Shown here one piece after another: positions 18,908 through 28,515 of a DNA stretch of 35,509 nucleotides. The translations under genes were made by a program, and so were the position numbers. Below the pieces are notes generated by a model. That model worked only from the letters and a program-made list of their open reading frames with translations. It searched no databases and was not told where the DNA came from. Within the stretch, counting starts at the first letter, position 1. Each line of letters starts with the position of its first letter. This stretch comes from Porphyromonas sp. Its GTDB lineage: Bacteria > Bacteroidota > Bacteroidia > Bacteroidales > Paludibacteraceae. The DNA is taken from NCBI GenBank assembly GCA_020726365.1, contig DYSC01000004.1, forward strand, positions 1-35,509, in the 5' to 3' direction.

Positions 18908-19996
18908 TTACTTTGTAGCAAGAGCTAATGTCTTTTTTTCTTTGTAATTAGATACCAAATCATCAATCACTTCTTTTACTGTTGATATTCGAGTCGATAA
19001 ATAAGCATTGCTTCCGGCAAATGCATATCCTTTATCCATACGCCCTTTGTACGCATTATAAAGCGTTACAATTATACAATAAGGCACCACTTTATAGTCG
19101 CAGGTATGTAAACAGTTGTATGGACAAGATTTTGGACGAGTTAAGCCTAACTTTACTTTGTCCAAAAATGAACCATTCAAAGCTCTTCCGGGCATCCCGA
19201 CAGGGCTTTGGATAATTTCCACGTTATTATCTTTGGCTTTTATATACGAGTTTTTAAATTTTATATCGGCATCACACTCTTCGGTAGTTACAAAACGACT
19301 GGCAATTTGCACCCCTTTTGCCCCAAGTTCCATCATTCGATACATATCTTCGCCGCTATAAATTCCACCCGCAGCTACAACAGGAATTTCCTGATTATAT
19401 TTCTCTTCGAAAACTGCTACTTCGCTCACTACCTGAGGTATAAGCTTCTCGATAGCGAATTCGGGGTCTGCAATTTGGTTCGTTTTAAAGCCTAAATGAC
19501 CTCCCGCTTTCGGACCTTCCACAACTATCATATCAGGAAGATAATTGTAAAGCGTTTTCCATTTTTCGCAAATAATTTTGGCAGCCCGAGCCGACGAAAC
19601 AATCGGAACTAATTTGGTTGTGCAACCTTCCGTACGATACCTTGGTAAATCGAGTGGCAAGCCAGCTCCGGCAAATATTACATCAGCTTTTTCGGCAATA
19701 GCAGTTTTCACCATATCGCCAAAATTTGTCAGCGCCATCATAATATTTATACCAACTATGCCCGACGATTTTTCTTTCGCCTTGCGAATTTCTTCTTTCA
19801 AACCCACTATACATGATTCCATGTAACTGCGTGCTTTTTCGCGATATATCAACCCCAATCCTGCACATGAAATCACTCCCACTCCACCTTCGTTTGCTAC
19901 TGCCGAAGCCAACCCCGACAAAGAGATTCCAACTCCCATACCACCCTGAATTATAGGCAAACGGGCTGTTAAATTTCCAATTTTTAATCCATTCAT
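18908..19996 (-). CDS. Nitronate monooxygenase / FabK-like NAD(P)H flavin oxidoreductase with C-terminal Cys cluster
   Basis: PIIQGGMGVGISLSGLASAVANEGGVGVIS, EGPKAGGHLG, PVVAAGGIYSG, GAKGVQIASRF; CPYNCLHTCDYKVVPYC. Confidence 0.9.
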   Translation of the reverse strand: MNGLKIGNLTARLPIIQGGMGVGISLSGLASAVANEGGVGVISCAGLGLIYREKARSYMESCIVGLKEEIRKAKEKSSGIVGINIMMALTNFGDMVKTAIAEKADVIFAGAGLPLDLPRYRTEGCTTKLVPIVSSARAAKIICEKWKTLYNYLPDMIVVEGPKAGGHLGFKTNQIADPEFAIEKLIPQVVSEVAVFEEKYNQEIPVVAAGGIYSGEDMYRMMELGAKGVQIASRFVTTEECDADIKFKNSYIKAKDNNVEIIQSPVGMPGRALNGSFLDKVKLGLTRPKSCPYNCLHTCDYKVVPYCIIVTLYNAYKGRMDKGYAFAGSNAYLSTRISTVKEVIDDLVSNYKEKKTLALATK

Positions 19997-20050
19997 AAAA
20001 AAAATTTTTTAGAAAATTATTATTATCAACAACACAGTTATCATCCAAAC

Positions 20051-20089
20051 AAATAAAAGAACCCGAAACAATTCCGAATTCTTTTATTT
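20051..20089 (-). terminator. Possible terminator after fabI
   Basis: Inverted repeat AAATAAAAGAA / TTCTTTTATTT (11 bp) with 17-nt loop. Confidence 0.45.
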
Positions 20090-20117
20090 AATGTAAAAAA
20101 ATTATATGTCAAAAAAA

Positions 20118-20975
20118 TTATCCATAAATAATTTTTCCTTCTTCATCTTTAAAACAATCAAAACTCTTGTTATATTGTTCCATAGCTCTGTAACTCATTG
20201 CCATACTTGAAAAACCACCATCGTGATATAAGTTTTGCATGGTTACTTTACGTGTAAAATCACTAAACATTACCACGCAATAATCGGCACAATCGTCGGC
20301 TGTAGCATTACCAAGTGGCGACATACGTTCCGAAAAATCGAGTAAACTGTCGATTCCTTTAACTCCACTACCAGCAGTTGTTACAGTTGGTGATTGTGAA
20401 ATAGTATTTATCCGTACATTTTTCTCCCGACCGTAAATATATCCAAAACTACGGGCAATCGATTCCAAAATTGATTTGGCATCTGCCATGTCGTTGTACC
20501 CAAAAACAGTACGTTGCGCTGCCATATATGTTAAGGCAACCACAGAACCGTATTCGTTAATTGCATCCATTTTTTTTGCTACTTGTAGCATTTTATGAAA
20601 TGAAATTGCTGAAATATCGAGAGTTGTAGATAGCATATCATAATCCAAATCATCGTAAGTACGTTTTTTACGAACATTTGGCGACATACCGATGGAGTGC
20701 AAAACAAAGTCAATTTTGCCACCAAGAACTTCCATTGATTGTCTGAAAACCTCTTCTAAGTCAGCAACACTTGTAGCGTCTGCTGGGATAAGTTTCGCAT
20801 TTAACTTTTCCGACAATTCGTTTGTTGTACCCATACGAACTGCAAGTGGTGTGTTCGACAATGTGATTTGAGCTCCTTCTTCTACAGCTCGTTCGGCCAC
20901 TTTCCAAGCAATAGACATATCGTTCAGTGCGCCAAAAATAATTCCTTTTTTTCCTTTTAATAAATTATTACCCAT
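20118..20975 (-). CDS. fabI: Enoyl-[acyl-carrier-protein] reductase FabI
   Basis: Start at MGNNLLKGKKGIIFGALNDMSIAWKVAE; LHSIGMSP, YNDMADAK (Tyr-x6-Lys), INTISQSPT. Confidence 0.95.
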   Translation of the reverse strand: MGNNLLKGKKGIIFGALNDMSIAWKVAERAVEEGAQITLSNTPLAVRMGTTNELSEKLNAKLIPADATSVADLEEVFRQSMEVLGGKIDFVLHSIGMSPNVRKKRTYDDLDYDMLSTTLDISAISFHKMLQVAKKMDAINEYGSVVALTYMAAQRTVFGYNDMADAKSILESIARSFGYIYGREKNVRINTISQSPTVTTAGSGVKGIDSLLDFSERMSPLGNATADDCADYCVVMFSDFTRKVTMQNLYHDGGFSSMAMSYRAMEQYNKSFDCFKDEEGKIIYG

Positions 20976-21052
20976 TTTTTTATGTTTATTAGTTCTGTTC
21001 GATAAAACTAATTTGAAGCCAAATAGTTTTGAAATTTCCCTGAATTTTTGCA

Positions 21053-21083
21053 CAAAGATACTATAAATGTGCAATAGTACAAA
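21053..21083 (-). promoter_or_regulatory. Promoter of fabI
   Basis: Minus strand TTTTG-N19-TATCTTTG (plus CAAAGATA 21053-21060); overlaps the ORF-track N-terminus, supporting the 20975 start. Confidence 0.6.
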
Positions 21084-21084
21084 A

Positions 21085-23925
21085 TTATTTTAGTTCAAGC
21101 CTCAAAAAACGTCCTGTTTCACTGCTCTTATTTGCAGCCACATCAGTTGGTGTACCACTACAAATAACTTTTCCTCCGGCAGCTCCACCTTCTGGTCCAA
21201 TATCAATTATATAGTCGGCAACTTTTATCACATCCATATTATGTTCAATAATAATCACCGTATTTCCCTTATCTACCAATCGGTTAAGTACTCCAAGCAG
21301 CACCTTGATGTCTTCGAAATGCAAACCGGTTGTTGGTTCATCCAAAATATAAAGTGTCTTTCCTGTATCGCGTTTCGATAGTTCGGTTGCTAATTTAACA
21401 CGCTGACTTTCGCCACCCGAAAGCGTAGTACTCGACTGTCCAAGTTTAATGTAACCCAAACCAACATCCTGTAAGGTTTTTATCTTATTAAGTATCGAAG
21501 GTTGGTTTTCGAAAAAATCAACAGCCTGATTTATGGTCATATCAAGCACATCGGCAATTGATTTTCCTTTAAACCTGACTTCGAGCGTTTCCTTGTTGTA
21601 TCGCTTTCCACCACAAGTTTCGCAGGGCACATACACATCGGGTAAAAAGTTCATTTCTATGGTTTTATAACCATTTCCACCACAGGTTTCGCATCGTCCT
21701 CCGGCAGTGTTAAACGAAAAACGTCCGGGTTTGTAACCACGAATTTTTGCTTCGGGCAAACTGACAAACACATTTCGAATATCCGAAAAAACACCCGTAT
21801 ATGTTGCAGGATTCGAGCGTGGAGTGCGTCCGATAGGCGATTGGTTCACTTCAACCACCTTGTCGATATGTTCTAATCCTTCAATACTTTTATATTCCAA
21901 AGGGTCTTGCAGCGAGCGGTAAAACTTCTGACTCAGAATGGGTTGCAGCGTTTCATTTATCAAGGTCGATTTTCCGCTTCCCGAAACTCCGGTTACACAA
22001 ATCATTTTACCAAGTGGAAAAGTTACATCTATTCCTTTCAGATTATTGCCTTTTGCTCCTTTAAGTGTAAGAAATAAGCCATTACCTTCACGCACTTTTT
22101 CGGGTATGTCAATTTTCTTTTTTCCGTTTAAATAGGCTGATGTCAAGGTATTGGCTTTCAGCATTTGAGCCGGAGTACCTGCAAAAACCACTTCACCACC
22201 ATGACGACCAGCATGTGGGCCTAAATCGACCACATAGTCGGCAGCCAACATCATATCTTTGTCGTGCTCCACCACTATCACCGAATTGCCGGTATCGCGC
22301 AGTTGCTTGAGGGAGCGAATAAGACGTTCGTTATCGCGTTGGTGAAGTCCGATACTCGGTTCGTCGAGTATATAAAGCACATTCACCAATTGCGAACCGA
22401 TCTGCGTTGCAAGGCGAATACGTTGACTTTCGCCACCCGAAAGTGATTGGGAACTGCGGTTGAGCGACAAATAATTAAGCCCCACATCTAACAAAAACTG
22501 TAACCGACTACGAATTTCTTTCAGAATTTCGGCAGCAATTGTTTTTTGTTTTTCAGATAAATGCGGCGTTACCGAATTCAACCATTCAGCAAGTTCACCA
22601 ATATCCATAGCCGAAAGTTGAGCAATATTTTTATCGTAAATGCGAAAATGCAACGATTCTTTTTTGAGTTTTGCTCCATCACATTCCGGACATTTTATTT
22701 CTTTCGAATACTGATTTGCCCATTTCTGCTCCGTTGCCGAAGCTGAGTTATCCGCCTGTGATTCAATATATTTTAAAATCCCATCGTAACTCAAAAAATA
22801 ATTTGTACCAATGGCTTGATTTTTAATATTCAATCGCTCTTCGGTACCGTTCATTATTTCATCAAACGCTTCTTCGGGAATATCTTTTACAGCGGTTTTT
22901 AACGTGCAATCGTATTTTTCGAGTATCGCTTCAATTTGCCAAAAAATAGTCGAACTTTTATGCTTTCCGAGAGGTGAAATAGCTCCATTATAAATACTCA
23001 GACTTTTATCGGGGATAATTTTATCCATATCAATCTGATTTACAAAGCCTAAGCCTTTACATTTGTGACAAGCTCCGTGCGGTGAGTTAAACGAAAAATT
23101 ATGAGGAGCAGGTTCATCGTACGAAATACCGCTCGTTGGACACATCAACATTTTACTGAAATATCGTGCTTCATCACTATCTTTTTCGAGCAACATAACT
23201 ATGCCATTGCCTTGCTGCATAGCTTTTTGCATTGATTGCTTGAGTCGTTGTCGATCTTTTTCGCTTACCAGCAATTTATCAATAACTACTTCAATATCGT
23301 GAATTTTATAACGGTCTACCTTGAGCCCATGCGTTATTTCCCGAATTTCGCCATCAATTCGAACATTTAGATAGCCCTTTTTGCGAATTTGTTCAAATAG
23401 TTCTTTGTAATGTCCCTTTCGTCCACGAACAATGGGTGCGAGTAAAAATGTTTTTTTACCTTCATATTCTTTCAAAATCAAATCCACAATCTGATCTTCG
23501 GAATATTTCACCATTTTCTCGCCTGTAACGTACGAGTAGGCCTCTCCTGCCCTTGCAAAAAGCAAACGCAGAAAGTCGTAAATTTCGGTGGTAGTACCAA
23601 CTGTCGAACGTGGATTTTTATTGGTAGTTTTTTGTTCGATGGAAATAACCGGACTTAATCCCGTAATTTTATCCACATCGGGGCGCTCCATATTACCCAA
23701 AAAGCTACGGGCATAAGCCGAAAATGTTTCGATATAACGTCGTTGACCTTCGGCAAAAATAGTATCGAATGCCAATGACGATTTACCACTTCCACTGAGT
23801 CCTGTAATCACTGTTAGTGCATTACGCGGAATACTTACATCTATATTTTTGAGGTTGTGCACACGAGCGCCTATCACCTCTACCTGCTCTTGTTCGTCGG
23901 GATTTATTATTGAAGTTGTTGCCAA
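21085..23925 (-). CDS. uvrA: Excinuclease ABC subunit A
   Basis: 946 aa; two ABC ATPase modules (GLSGSGKSSLAFDT, GVSGSGKSTLINET), LSGGESQRIRLA/LSGGESQRVKLA, zinc-finger CxxC pairs. Confidence 0.98.
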   Translation of the reverse strand: MATTSIINPDEQEQVEVIGARVHNLKNIDVSIPRNALTVITGLSGSGKSSLAFDTIFAEGQRRYIETFSAYARSFLGNMERPDVDKITGLSPVISIEQKTTNKNPRSTVGTTTEIYDFLRLLFARAGEAYSYVTGEKMVKYSEDQIVDLILKEYEGKKTFLLAPIVRGRKGHYKELFEQIRKKGYLNVRIDGEIREITHGLKVDRYKIHDIEVVIDKLLVSEKDRQRLKQSMQKAMQQGNGIVMLLEKDSDEARYFSKMLMCPTSGISYDEPAPHNFSFNSPHGACHKCKGLGFVNQIDMDKIIPDKSLSIYNGAISPLGKHKSSTIFWQIEAILEKYDCTLKTAVKDIPEEAFDEIMNGTEERLNIKNQAIGTNYFLSYDGILKYIESQADNSASATEQKWANQYSKEIKCPECDGAKLKKESLHFRIYDKNIAQLSAMDIGELAEWLNSVTPHLSEKQKTIAAEILKEIRSRLQFLLDVGLNYLSLNRSSQSLSGGESQRIRLATQIGSQLVNVLYILDEPSIGLHQRDNERLIRSLKQLRDTGNSVIVVEHDKDMMLAADYVVDLGPHAGRHGGEVVFAGTPAQMLKANTLTSAYLNGKKKIDIPEKVREGNGLFLTLKGAKGNNLKGIDVTFPLGKMICVTGVSGSGKSTLINETLQPILSQKFYRSLQDPLEYKSIEGLEHIDKVVEVNQSPIGRTPRSNPATYTGVFSDIRNVFVSLPEAKIRGYKPGRFSFNTAGGRCETCGGNGYKTIEMNFLPDVYVPCETCGGKRYNKETLEVRFKGKSIADVLDMTINQAVDFFENQPSILNKIKTLQDVGLGYIKLGQSSTTLSGGESQRVKLATELSKRDTGKTLYILDEPTTGLHFEDIKVLLGVLNRLVDKGNTVIIIEHNMDVIKVADYIIDIGPEGGAAGGKVICSGTPTDVAANKSSETGRFLRLELK

Positions 23926-23960
23926 AATCGTTTTATGTTTTTCTAAAAAAATAATCTAAT

Positions 23961-24139
23961 TCTACTTTACAAAATTAATAATCAAATAAATATTTTAATA
24001 ACTTAAACACAAAAGAACACAAAAGTTAACAAAAAAAATCATATTCATTATTGAGAATTCTTTTTGTTATATTCATATAAGACATTATTGTCCTTTTGTG
24101 ATTCTTTTGTGGTTTCATATTTTATTATGGTAAAGTAGA
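23961..24139. repeat. Nested inverted-repeat intergenic element
   Basis: Outer TCTACTTTAC (23961-23970)/GTAAAGTAGA (24130-24139); middle AACACAAAAGAACACAAAAG (24006-24025)/CTTTTGTGATTCTTTTGTGGTT (24093-24114); inner TAACAAAAA (24027-24035)/TTTTTGTTA (24061-24069). Confidence 0.65.
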
Positions 24140-24189
24140 GCTACAAAGATACAAATTTCAAAGCATGCAGGCAAGATTATTCTATAACA

Positions 24190-24226
24190 ATATCCTCCCG
24201 CTACTAATAAAGTAGGAGGAGGATAT
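24190..24226. terminator. Hairpin between tpx and the IR element, possible terminator
   Basis: ATATCCTCCCGCTACT-aataa-AGTAGGAGGAGGATAT, 14 of 16 positions pair; no clear T-tract. Confidence 0.45.
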
Positions 24227-24284
24227 CTTCACACGTAAACAGCATCGCGTTCTCAAAACGAAATGCCTTTTTATTTTACACTTT

Positions 24285-24773
24285 TCAGAATTTCACGTCG
24301 TAATTAGGCTCTTCCACAATTTCGGGAACAAGCTGATTGTAAACTACTTTTCCGTTTTCGTCGATAGCTACTACCGAGCGTGCCATTAAACCACCCAATG
24401 CACCATCAGTCATCAACACACCATAGTCTGTTGCAAAATTATTGTAGCGGAAATCGGAGGCTACAGTTACGTTTTCAAGACCTTCGGCACCACAAAAACG
24501 ACTTGCAGCAAATGGTAAATCTTTTGATACACAAAGTACTACGGTATTTTCATGAGCTGCTGCCCATTTGTTAAAATTACGAACCGATGCAGCACAAACG
24601 CCTGTATCGATACTTGGGAAAATATTTAATACCAATTTTTTGCCTTTAAAGTCGGCCAGACTAATTTCGTTCAATCCAGCACCTACCAATTTAAAATCGG
24701 GTGCTTGACTTCCTACTGCAGGTAAACTTCCATTTGTAGCTACTGGGTTTCCTTTAAATGTTACTGTTGCCAT
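24285..24773 (-). CDS. tpx: Thiol peroxidase
   Basis: [44 protein letters not shown]. Confidence 0.95.
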   Translation of the reverse strand: MATVTFKGNPVATNGSLPAVGSQAPDFKLVGAGLNEISLADFKGKKLVLNIFPSIDTGVCAASVRNFNKWAAAHENTVVLCVSKDLPFAASRFCGAEGLENVTVASDFRYNNFATDYGVLMTDGALGGLMARSVVAIDENGKVVYNQLVPEIVEEPNYDVKF

Positions 24774-24879
24774 GTTTATTTATTTGTTTAAAATTATTGT
24801 TTTTATTGTTTACATGAATAACGAAATACATCTATTTTTGTTTACTTTTGCATAAATATTTTTTGTAACCAATTCAAAA

Positions 24880-26061
24880 ATGAAACTTTCGTTTTACGTT
24901 CTCATTTTGTTTATTACGTTTATTGTTAGCTCCTGCGGCGACCCAAACGAATACAGAGTTGAGCCTGAATTTACACAATACGTTCAGCGCTTCGAGTCCG
25001 AAGCTGCTAAACGCGGTAAAAATTTTAAGCTTCAAACCGAAGGTTTAATTATTGAATTTGCCAAATTAAAAAATGATCAGGCCGGACTTTGTCACTACGA
25101 ACACCCCATTCGCATTGAAGTTGACTCGCTTTATTGGAAAAAAATTAGCGCTGTGGCAGGCGCTGATATGATGAAAGAAGACCTTATTTTTCACGAAATG
25201 GGACATGGTATTTTGGGTCGTAAGCACCTGAATACCACGCTCGAAAATGGCGATTGGAAATCGATGATGTGTGGTGGCGACAAAGTAGATAATCGACCTT
25301 GGAATATAAATTATCGCCGAATGCGCCGAGATTATTATGTCGACGAATTATTTAACGAAAATACGCCTCCACCAATTTTTACAACCACCCAATTATTAGT
25401 CGACACAACAGGTTTTGCACAAAAACTTTGGCTAAGCTTTGATACAGGGAGCAAATATGATACCGGTTGGGATTTAGTAAGCAACGGTGATTTAACCAAA
25501 GAAATAGAGAATTCTAAATTGAAAGCTACCTCCAATTATACCTCTTCGTATGCGCTGCTATTAACTATTCAAAGTACGAGTATAAATATCTATTCAAACT
25601 TTTTATTCGAGATGGAAATTGACAGCGAAACAAAAAGCGCATCCGATCAGTATGGGTTGGTTTTTGCCACAAGCTCGGCTGCAGATACCACCGAATACTT
25701 TAAAATTAACCGCGAACAAAAAATGTTTCCCGGCAATAGTGCTTGGTACAGCTATTATACACAATTGCACAAAAGCGCTATCAATACAACCGGAAAAAAC
25801 AAACTCAAAGTTTTAAAAATCAATGGTATAATTTATTATTTTATCAATAATGTGTATGTGTATCAAACTGAGATGGAAATTTTTGGGCGGGGTAGTAATT
25901 TTGGATTTGTTGTTCCAGGAGGTGCAACTGTTTGGGTCGACAATCTTAAAATAGGTATAAAATCGAGCAGCAACATTAAATCTAAAGTTTTATCTGTCAA
26001 TGATATATCATTTTCAGTTGTAAAAATGGAAGATAATAACAAACGTATTTCTGAAAAATAA
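24880..26061 (+). CDS. Lipoprotein with metzincin-like zinc site (putative metallopeptidase)
   Basis: Lipobox IVSSCGD; DLIFHEMGHGILGRKH and downstream SMMCGG; C-terminal region looks like a beta-rich concanavalin-like domain (inference). Confidence 0.65.
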   Translation: MKLSFYVLILFITFIVSSCGDPNEYRVEPEFTQYVQRFESEAAKRGKNFKLQTEGLIIEFAKLKNDQAGLCHYEHPIRIEVDSLYWKKISAVAGADMMKEDLIFHEMGHGILGRKHLNTTLENGDWKSMMCGGDKVDNRPWNINYRRMRRDYYVDELFNENTPPPIFTTTQLLVDTTGFAQKLWLSFDTGSKYDTGWDLVSNGDLTKEIENSKLKATSNYTSSYALLLTIQSTSINIYSNFLFEMEIDSETKSASDQYGLVFATSSAADTTEYFKINREQKMFPGNSAWYSYYTQLHKSAINTTGKNKLKVLKINGIIYYFINNVYVYQTEMEIFGRGSNFGFVVPGGATVWVDNLKIGIKSSSNIKSKVLSVNDISFSVVKMEDNNKRISEK

Positions 26062-26066
26062 AAATT

Positions 26067-27746
26067 ATGGCAAAATTCACACTATATCAGGTTTTGGTTC
26101 GTCACTTTGGTAATCGCACAACAACAAATAAATTCGATGGTAATATAACAGAAAATGGCTGTGGCAAAATGAACGACTTCACTGCGAAGGCGCTTGTTGA
26201 AATTAAAAGTTCAGGCATATCGCACGTTTGGTACACCGGAATTTTGGAGCATGCCACACAAACCGATTACGCAACTTATGGTATAAAACCCGACCACAAA
26301 GCTGTTGTAAAAGGTAAAGCAGGCTCGCCTTATGCTGTAAAAGATTATTACGATGTTGATCCAGATTTAGCCGTAAATGTAGAAAAACGAATGGTTGAAT
26401 TCGAAAACCTTGTAAACCGAACACACAAAGCCGGTTTAAAGGTAATTATCGACTTTATTCCCAACCATGTAGCACGTGAATATCATTCGGATGCAAAACC
26501 CGAAGGAATAAAAGATTTGGGCGAAACAGACAATTCTGATTGGGCTTTTTCGCCTTTAAATAATTTTTATTACATTCCAAATCAAGCGTTTAAGCCGAAT
26601 TTCGAATTAAAAGATTATACCGAATTTCCTGCAAAAGCCACAGGAAACGACCAGTTTACAGCCACACCGAATGTAAACGATTGGTACGAAACAATTAAAT
26701 TGAATTACGGGGTAAATTACACCGAAGGCGGTCAAAAGCAGTTCGATCCCCTACCCGATACATGGCTGAAAATGTACGATATACTTCATTTTTGGACTTC
26801 GAAAAAAGTGGACGGATTTCGGTGCGATATGGCCGAAATGGTTACTGTGGAGTTTTGGGGCTGGGTAATTCCACGCTTAAAAACCGATTTTCCGGAACTT
26901 ATTTTTATTGCCGAAGTGTATAATCCTGCCGAGTATCGCAATTATATTTTCAATGGTAAATTCGATTATTTGTACGACAAAGTTGGTTTGTACGATAAAC
27001 TCCGTGCCATTCTGACTGAAAATCATGCAGCGAGCGATATTACGCACTGTTGGCGTGCCCTCGAAGGCATCGAAAGCAATATGCTAAACTTTTTGGAGAA
27101 CCATGATGAACAGCGCATTGCATCCGATTTCTTTTGTGGAAATGCGTTTGCTGCTTTTCCGGCAATGGTAGTGGCAGCAACACTTACCAAAGCACCTGTC
27201 ATGATATATTCCGGGCAGGAATTGGGTGAAAAAGGCATGGAGAACGAAGGTTTTAGCGGACCCGATGGACGAACAACCATTTTTGATTACCGAAGCATCG
27301 AATCGGTTCAAAACTGGTTCAACAATGGTAAATTTGGAGAAGATAAATTGACCGATGAACAAAAAAAAATTCGTAGTTTTTATAAAAAGTTATTGAATAC
27401 TGTACTGACAGAAAAAGTAATTTCAGAAGGGCAACTGTATGATTTAGAATATGCTAACTTTGAAAATTCGGATTTCAACACACATAAACATTTTGCTTAT
27501 TTTCGAAAATTTGAAGAAGATTTATTGCTAATGGTTGTAAATTTTAATTTCACCAATGACAATATTAAAATTGAAATTCCAAATGAAGCTTTTGATTTTT
27601 TGCAAATTGAAAATGGAAAGGTAGTTACTGTAAATGATATATTAAATGCTGATAAACACGAATTTAAAACAATCTTAAGTTCAGTTGAAAAATTTGAAAT
27701 TTCGGTTCCTAAATATTCGGCTTGTATTTTAAAAATAAGGTATTAA
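26067..27746 (+). CDS. GH13 alpha-amylase family enzyme, no signal peptide
   Basis: VIIDFIPNHVA, VDGFRCDMAEM, FIAEVYNPAEYR, FLENHDEQRIAS: the four conserved GH13 regions with an intact catalytic triad. Confidence 0.92.
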   Translation: MAKFTLYQVLVRHFGNRTTTNKFDGNITENGCGKMNDFTAKALVEIKSSGISHVWYTGILEHATQTDYATYGIKPDHKAVVKGKAGSPYAVKDYYDVDPDLAVNVEKRMVEFENLVNRTHKAGLKVIIDFIPNHVAREYHSDAKPEGIKDLGETDNSDWAFSPLNNFYYIPNQAFKPNFELKDYTEFPAKATGNDQFTATPNVNDWYETIKLNYGVNYTEGGQKQFDPLPDTWLKMYDILHFWTSKKVDGFRCDMAEMVTVEFWGWVIPRLKTDFPELIFIAEVYNPAEYRNYIFNGKFDYLYDKVGLYDKLRAILTENHAASDITHCWRALEGIESNMLNFLENHDEQRIASDFFCGNAFAAFPAMVVAATLTKAPVMIYSGQELGEKGMENEGFSGPDGRTTIFDYRSIESVQNWFNNGKFGEDKLTDEQKKIRSFYKKLLNTVLTEKVISEGQLYDLEYANFENSDFNTHKHFAYFRKFEEDLLLMVVNFNFTNDNIKIEIPNEAFDFLQIENGKVVTVNDILNADKHEFKTILSSVEKFEISVPKYSACILKIRY

Positions 27747-27807
27747 TATAAAAGTTATACCCCAAAGTAACACAAAGAAATGCACACAGTGACAAAAAAA
27801 AATAACA

Positions 27808-28392
27808 ATGATACATCAGTTCAAAAAAAGCTTACAGCACGAACGTGAACAAGCCAATATGGCAGATAAGTTTTACGTAGAAATGCTTCATGCAACTGAC
27901 ATTGTGCGATTTAACACAGATTCAGAAGCTCACATGGAAATACAACGGCAAGATGTTGATTTACAGCTGAATATTCGTGGCACGAATTTTCGGGTTTCCG
28001 AAAAATTTCGCGATAAAGATTTTGGTGATTTGTACATTGAAGTTTTCAGTAAATACCCTCACACAATGGGTTGGATGCATACTGGTAGTCCGGATGCCCT
28101 AGTTTACTTTACTCCTCAATCAGTATATTGGATTACGCATAAATCGCTAAAGTCATTTTGTGATGAAATTCTTTTTCCAGCAATTCCTACAACATGGTAC
28201 GAAGAAATATTCAAATCGAAAAAAACAATTGTATTGAAAAACTTATTTTTAAAAGATACAAATTGCAAAATAAACCTCATTCAAGCACATAATTTCGATG
28301 GACAATTGTGGGAAACAATAGGTGTAAGTATCGATTTTGAGGTTTTAGCCCATTTTGGGGTAAAATTCAAAAAAGTAATTTTTAAACAGTGA
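27808..28392 (+). CDS. Hypothetical protein, possibly PD-(D/E)XK nuclease-like
   Basis: Continuous 194-aa ORF with Bacteroidota-like codon usage; QRQDVDLQLNIRGTNFRVSEKFRDKDFGDLYIEV resembles cores of PD-(D/E)XK-like phage/host hypotheticals (weak). Confidence 0.6.
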   Translation: MIHQFKKSLQHEREQANMADKFYVEMLHATDIVRFNTDSEAHMEIQRQDVDLQLNIRGTNFRVSEKFRDKDFGDLYIEVFSKYPHTMGWMHTGSPDALVYFTPQSVYWITHKSLKSFCDEILFPAIPTTWYEEIFKSKKTIVLKNLFLKDTNCKINLIQAHNFDGQLWETIGVSIDFEVLAHFGVKFKKVIFKQ

Positions 28393-28504
28393 GGGACAAG
28401 CGACATCCTTGTTGCTTGATTCAACTTAACAAGGGATAAGCAATATCTTTGTCGCTTGAAAAATTATAATTATCAAGCGGTTAGGAAACCGCTTGTTCCT
28501 TACT
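28392..28504. repeat. Three diverged palindromic repeats, ~37-39 bp period
   Basis: ACAAGCGACATCCTTGTTGCTTGA; ATAAGCAATATCTTTGTCGCTTGA; CAAGCGGTT-AGGA-AACCGCTTG. Confidence 0.75.
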
Positions 28505-28515
28505 AAATTTAAAAA

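Noticed and set aside
19683-20048. 121-aa minus-strand ORF overlapping the NMO-like gene
   Set aside because: Out-of-frame translation of the 5' part of the NMO-like gene, rich in G/W/Y artefacts.
28392-28504. Possible CRISPR array
   Set aside because: Only three diverged palindromes, no conserved direct repeat with unique spacers and no cas genes nearby.
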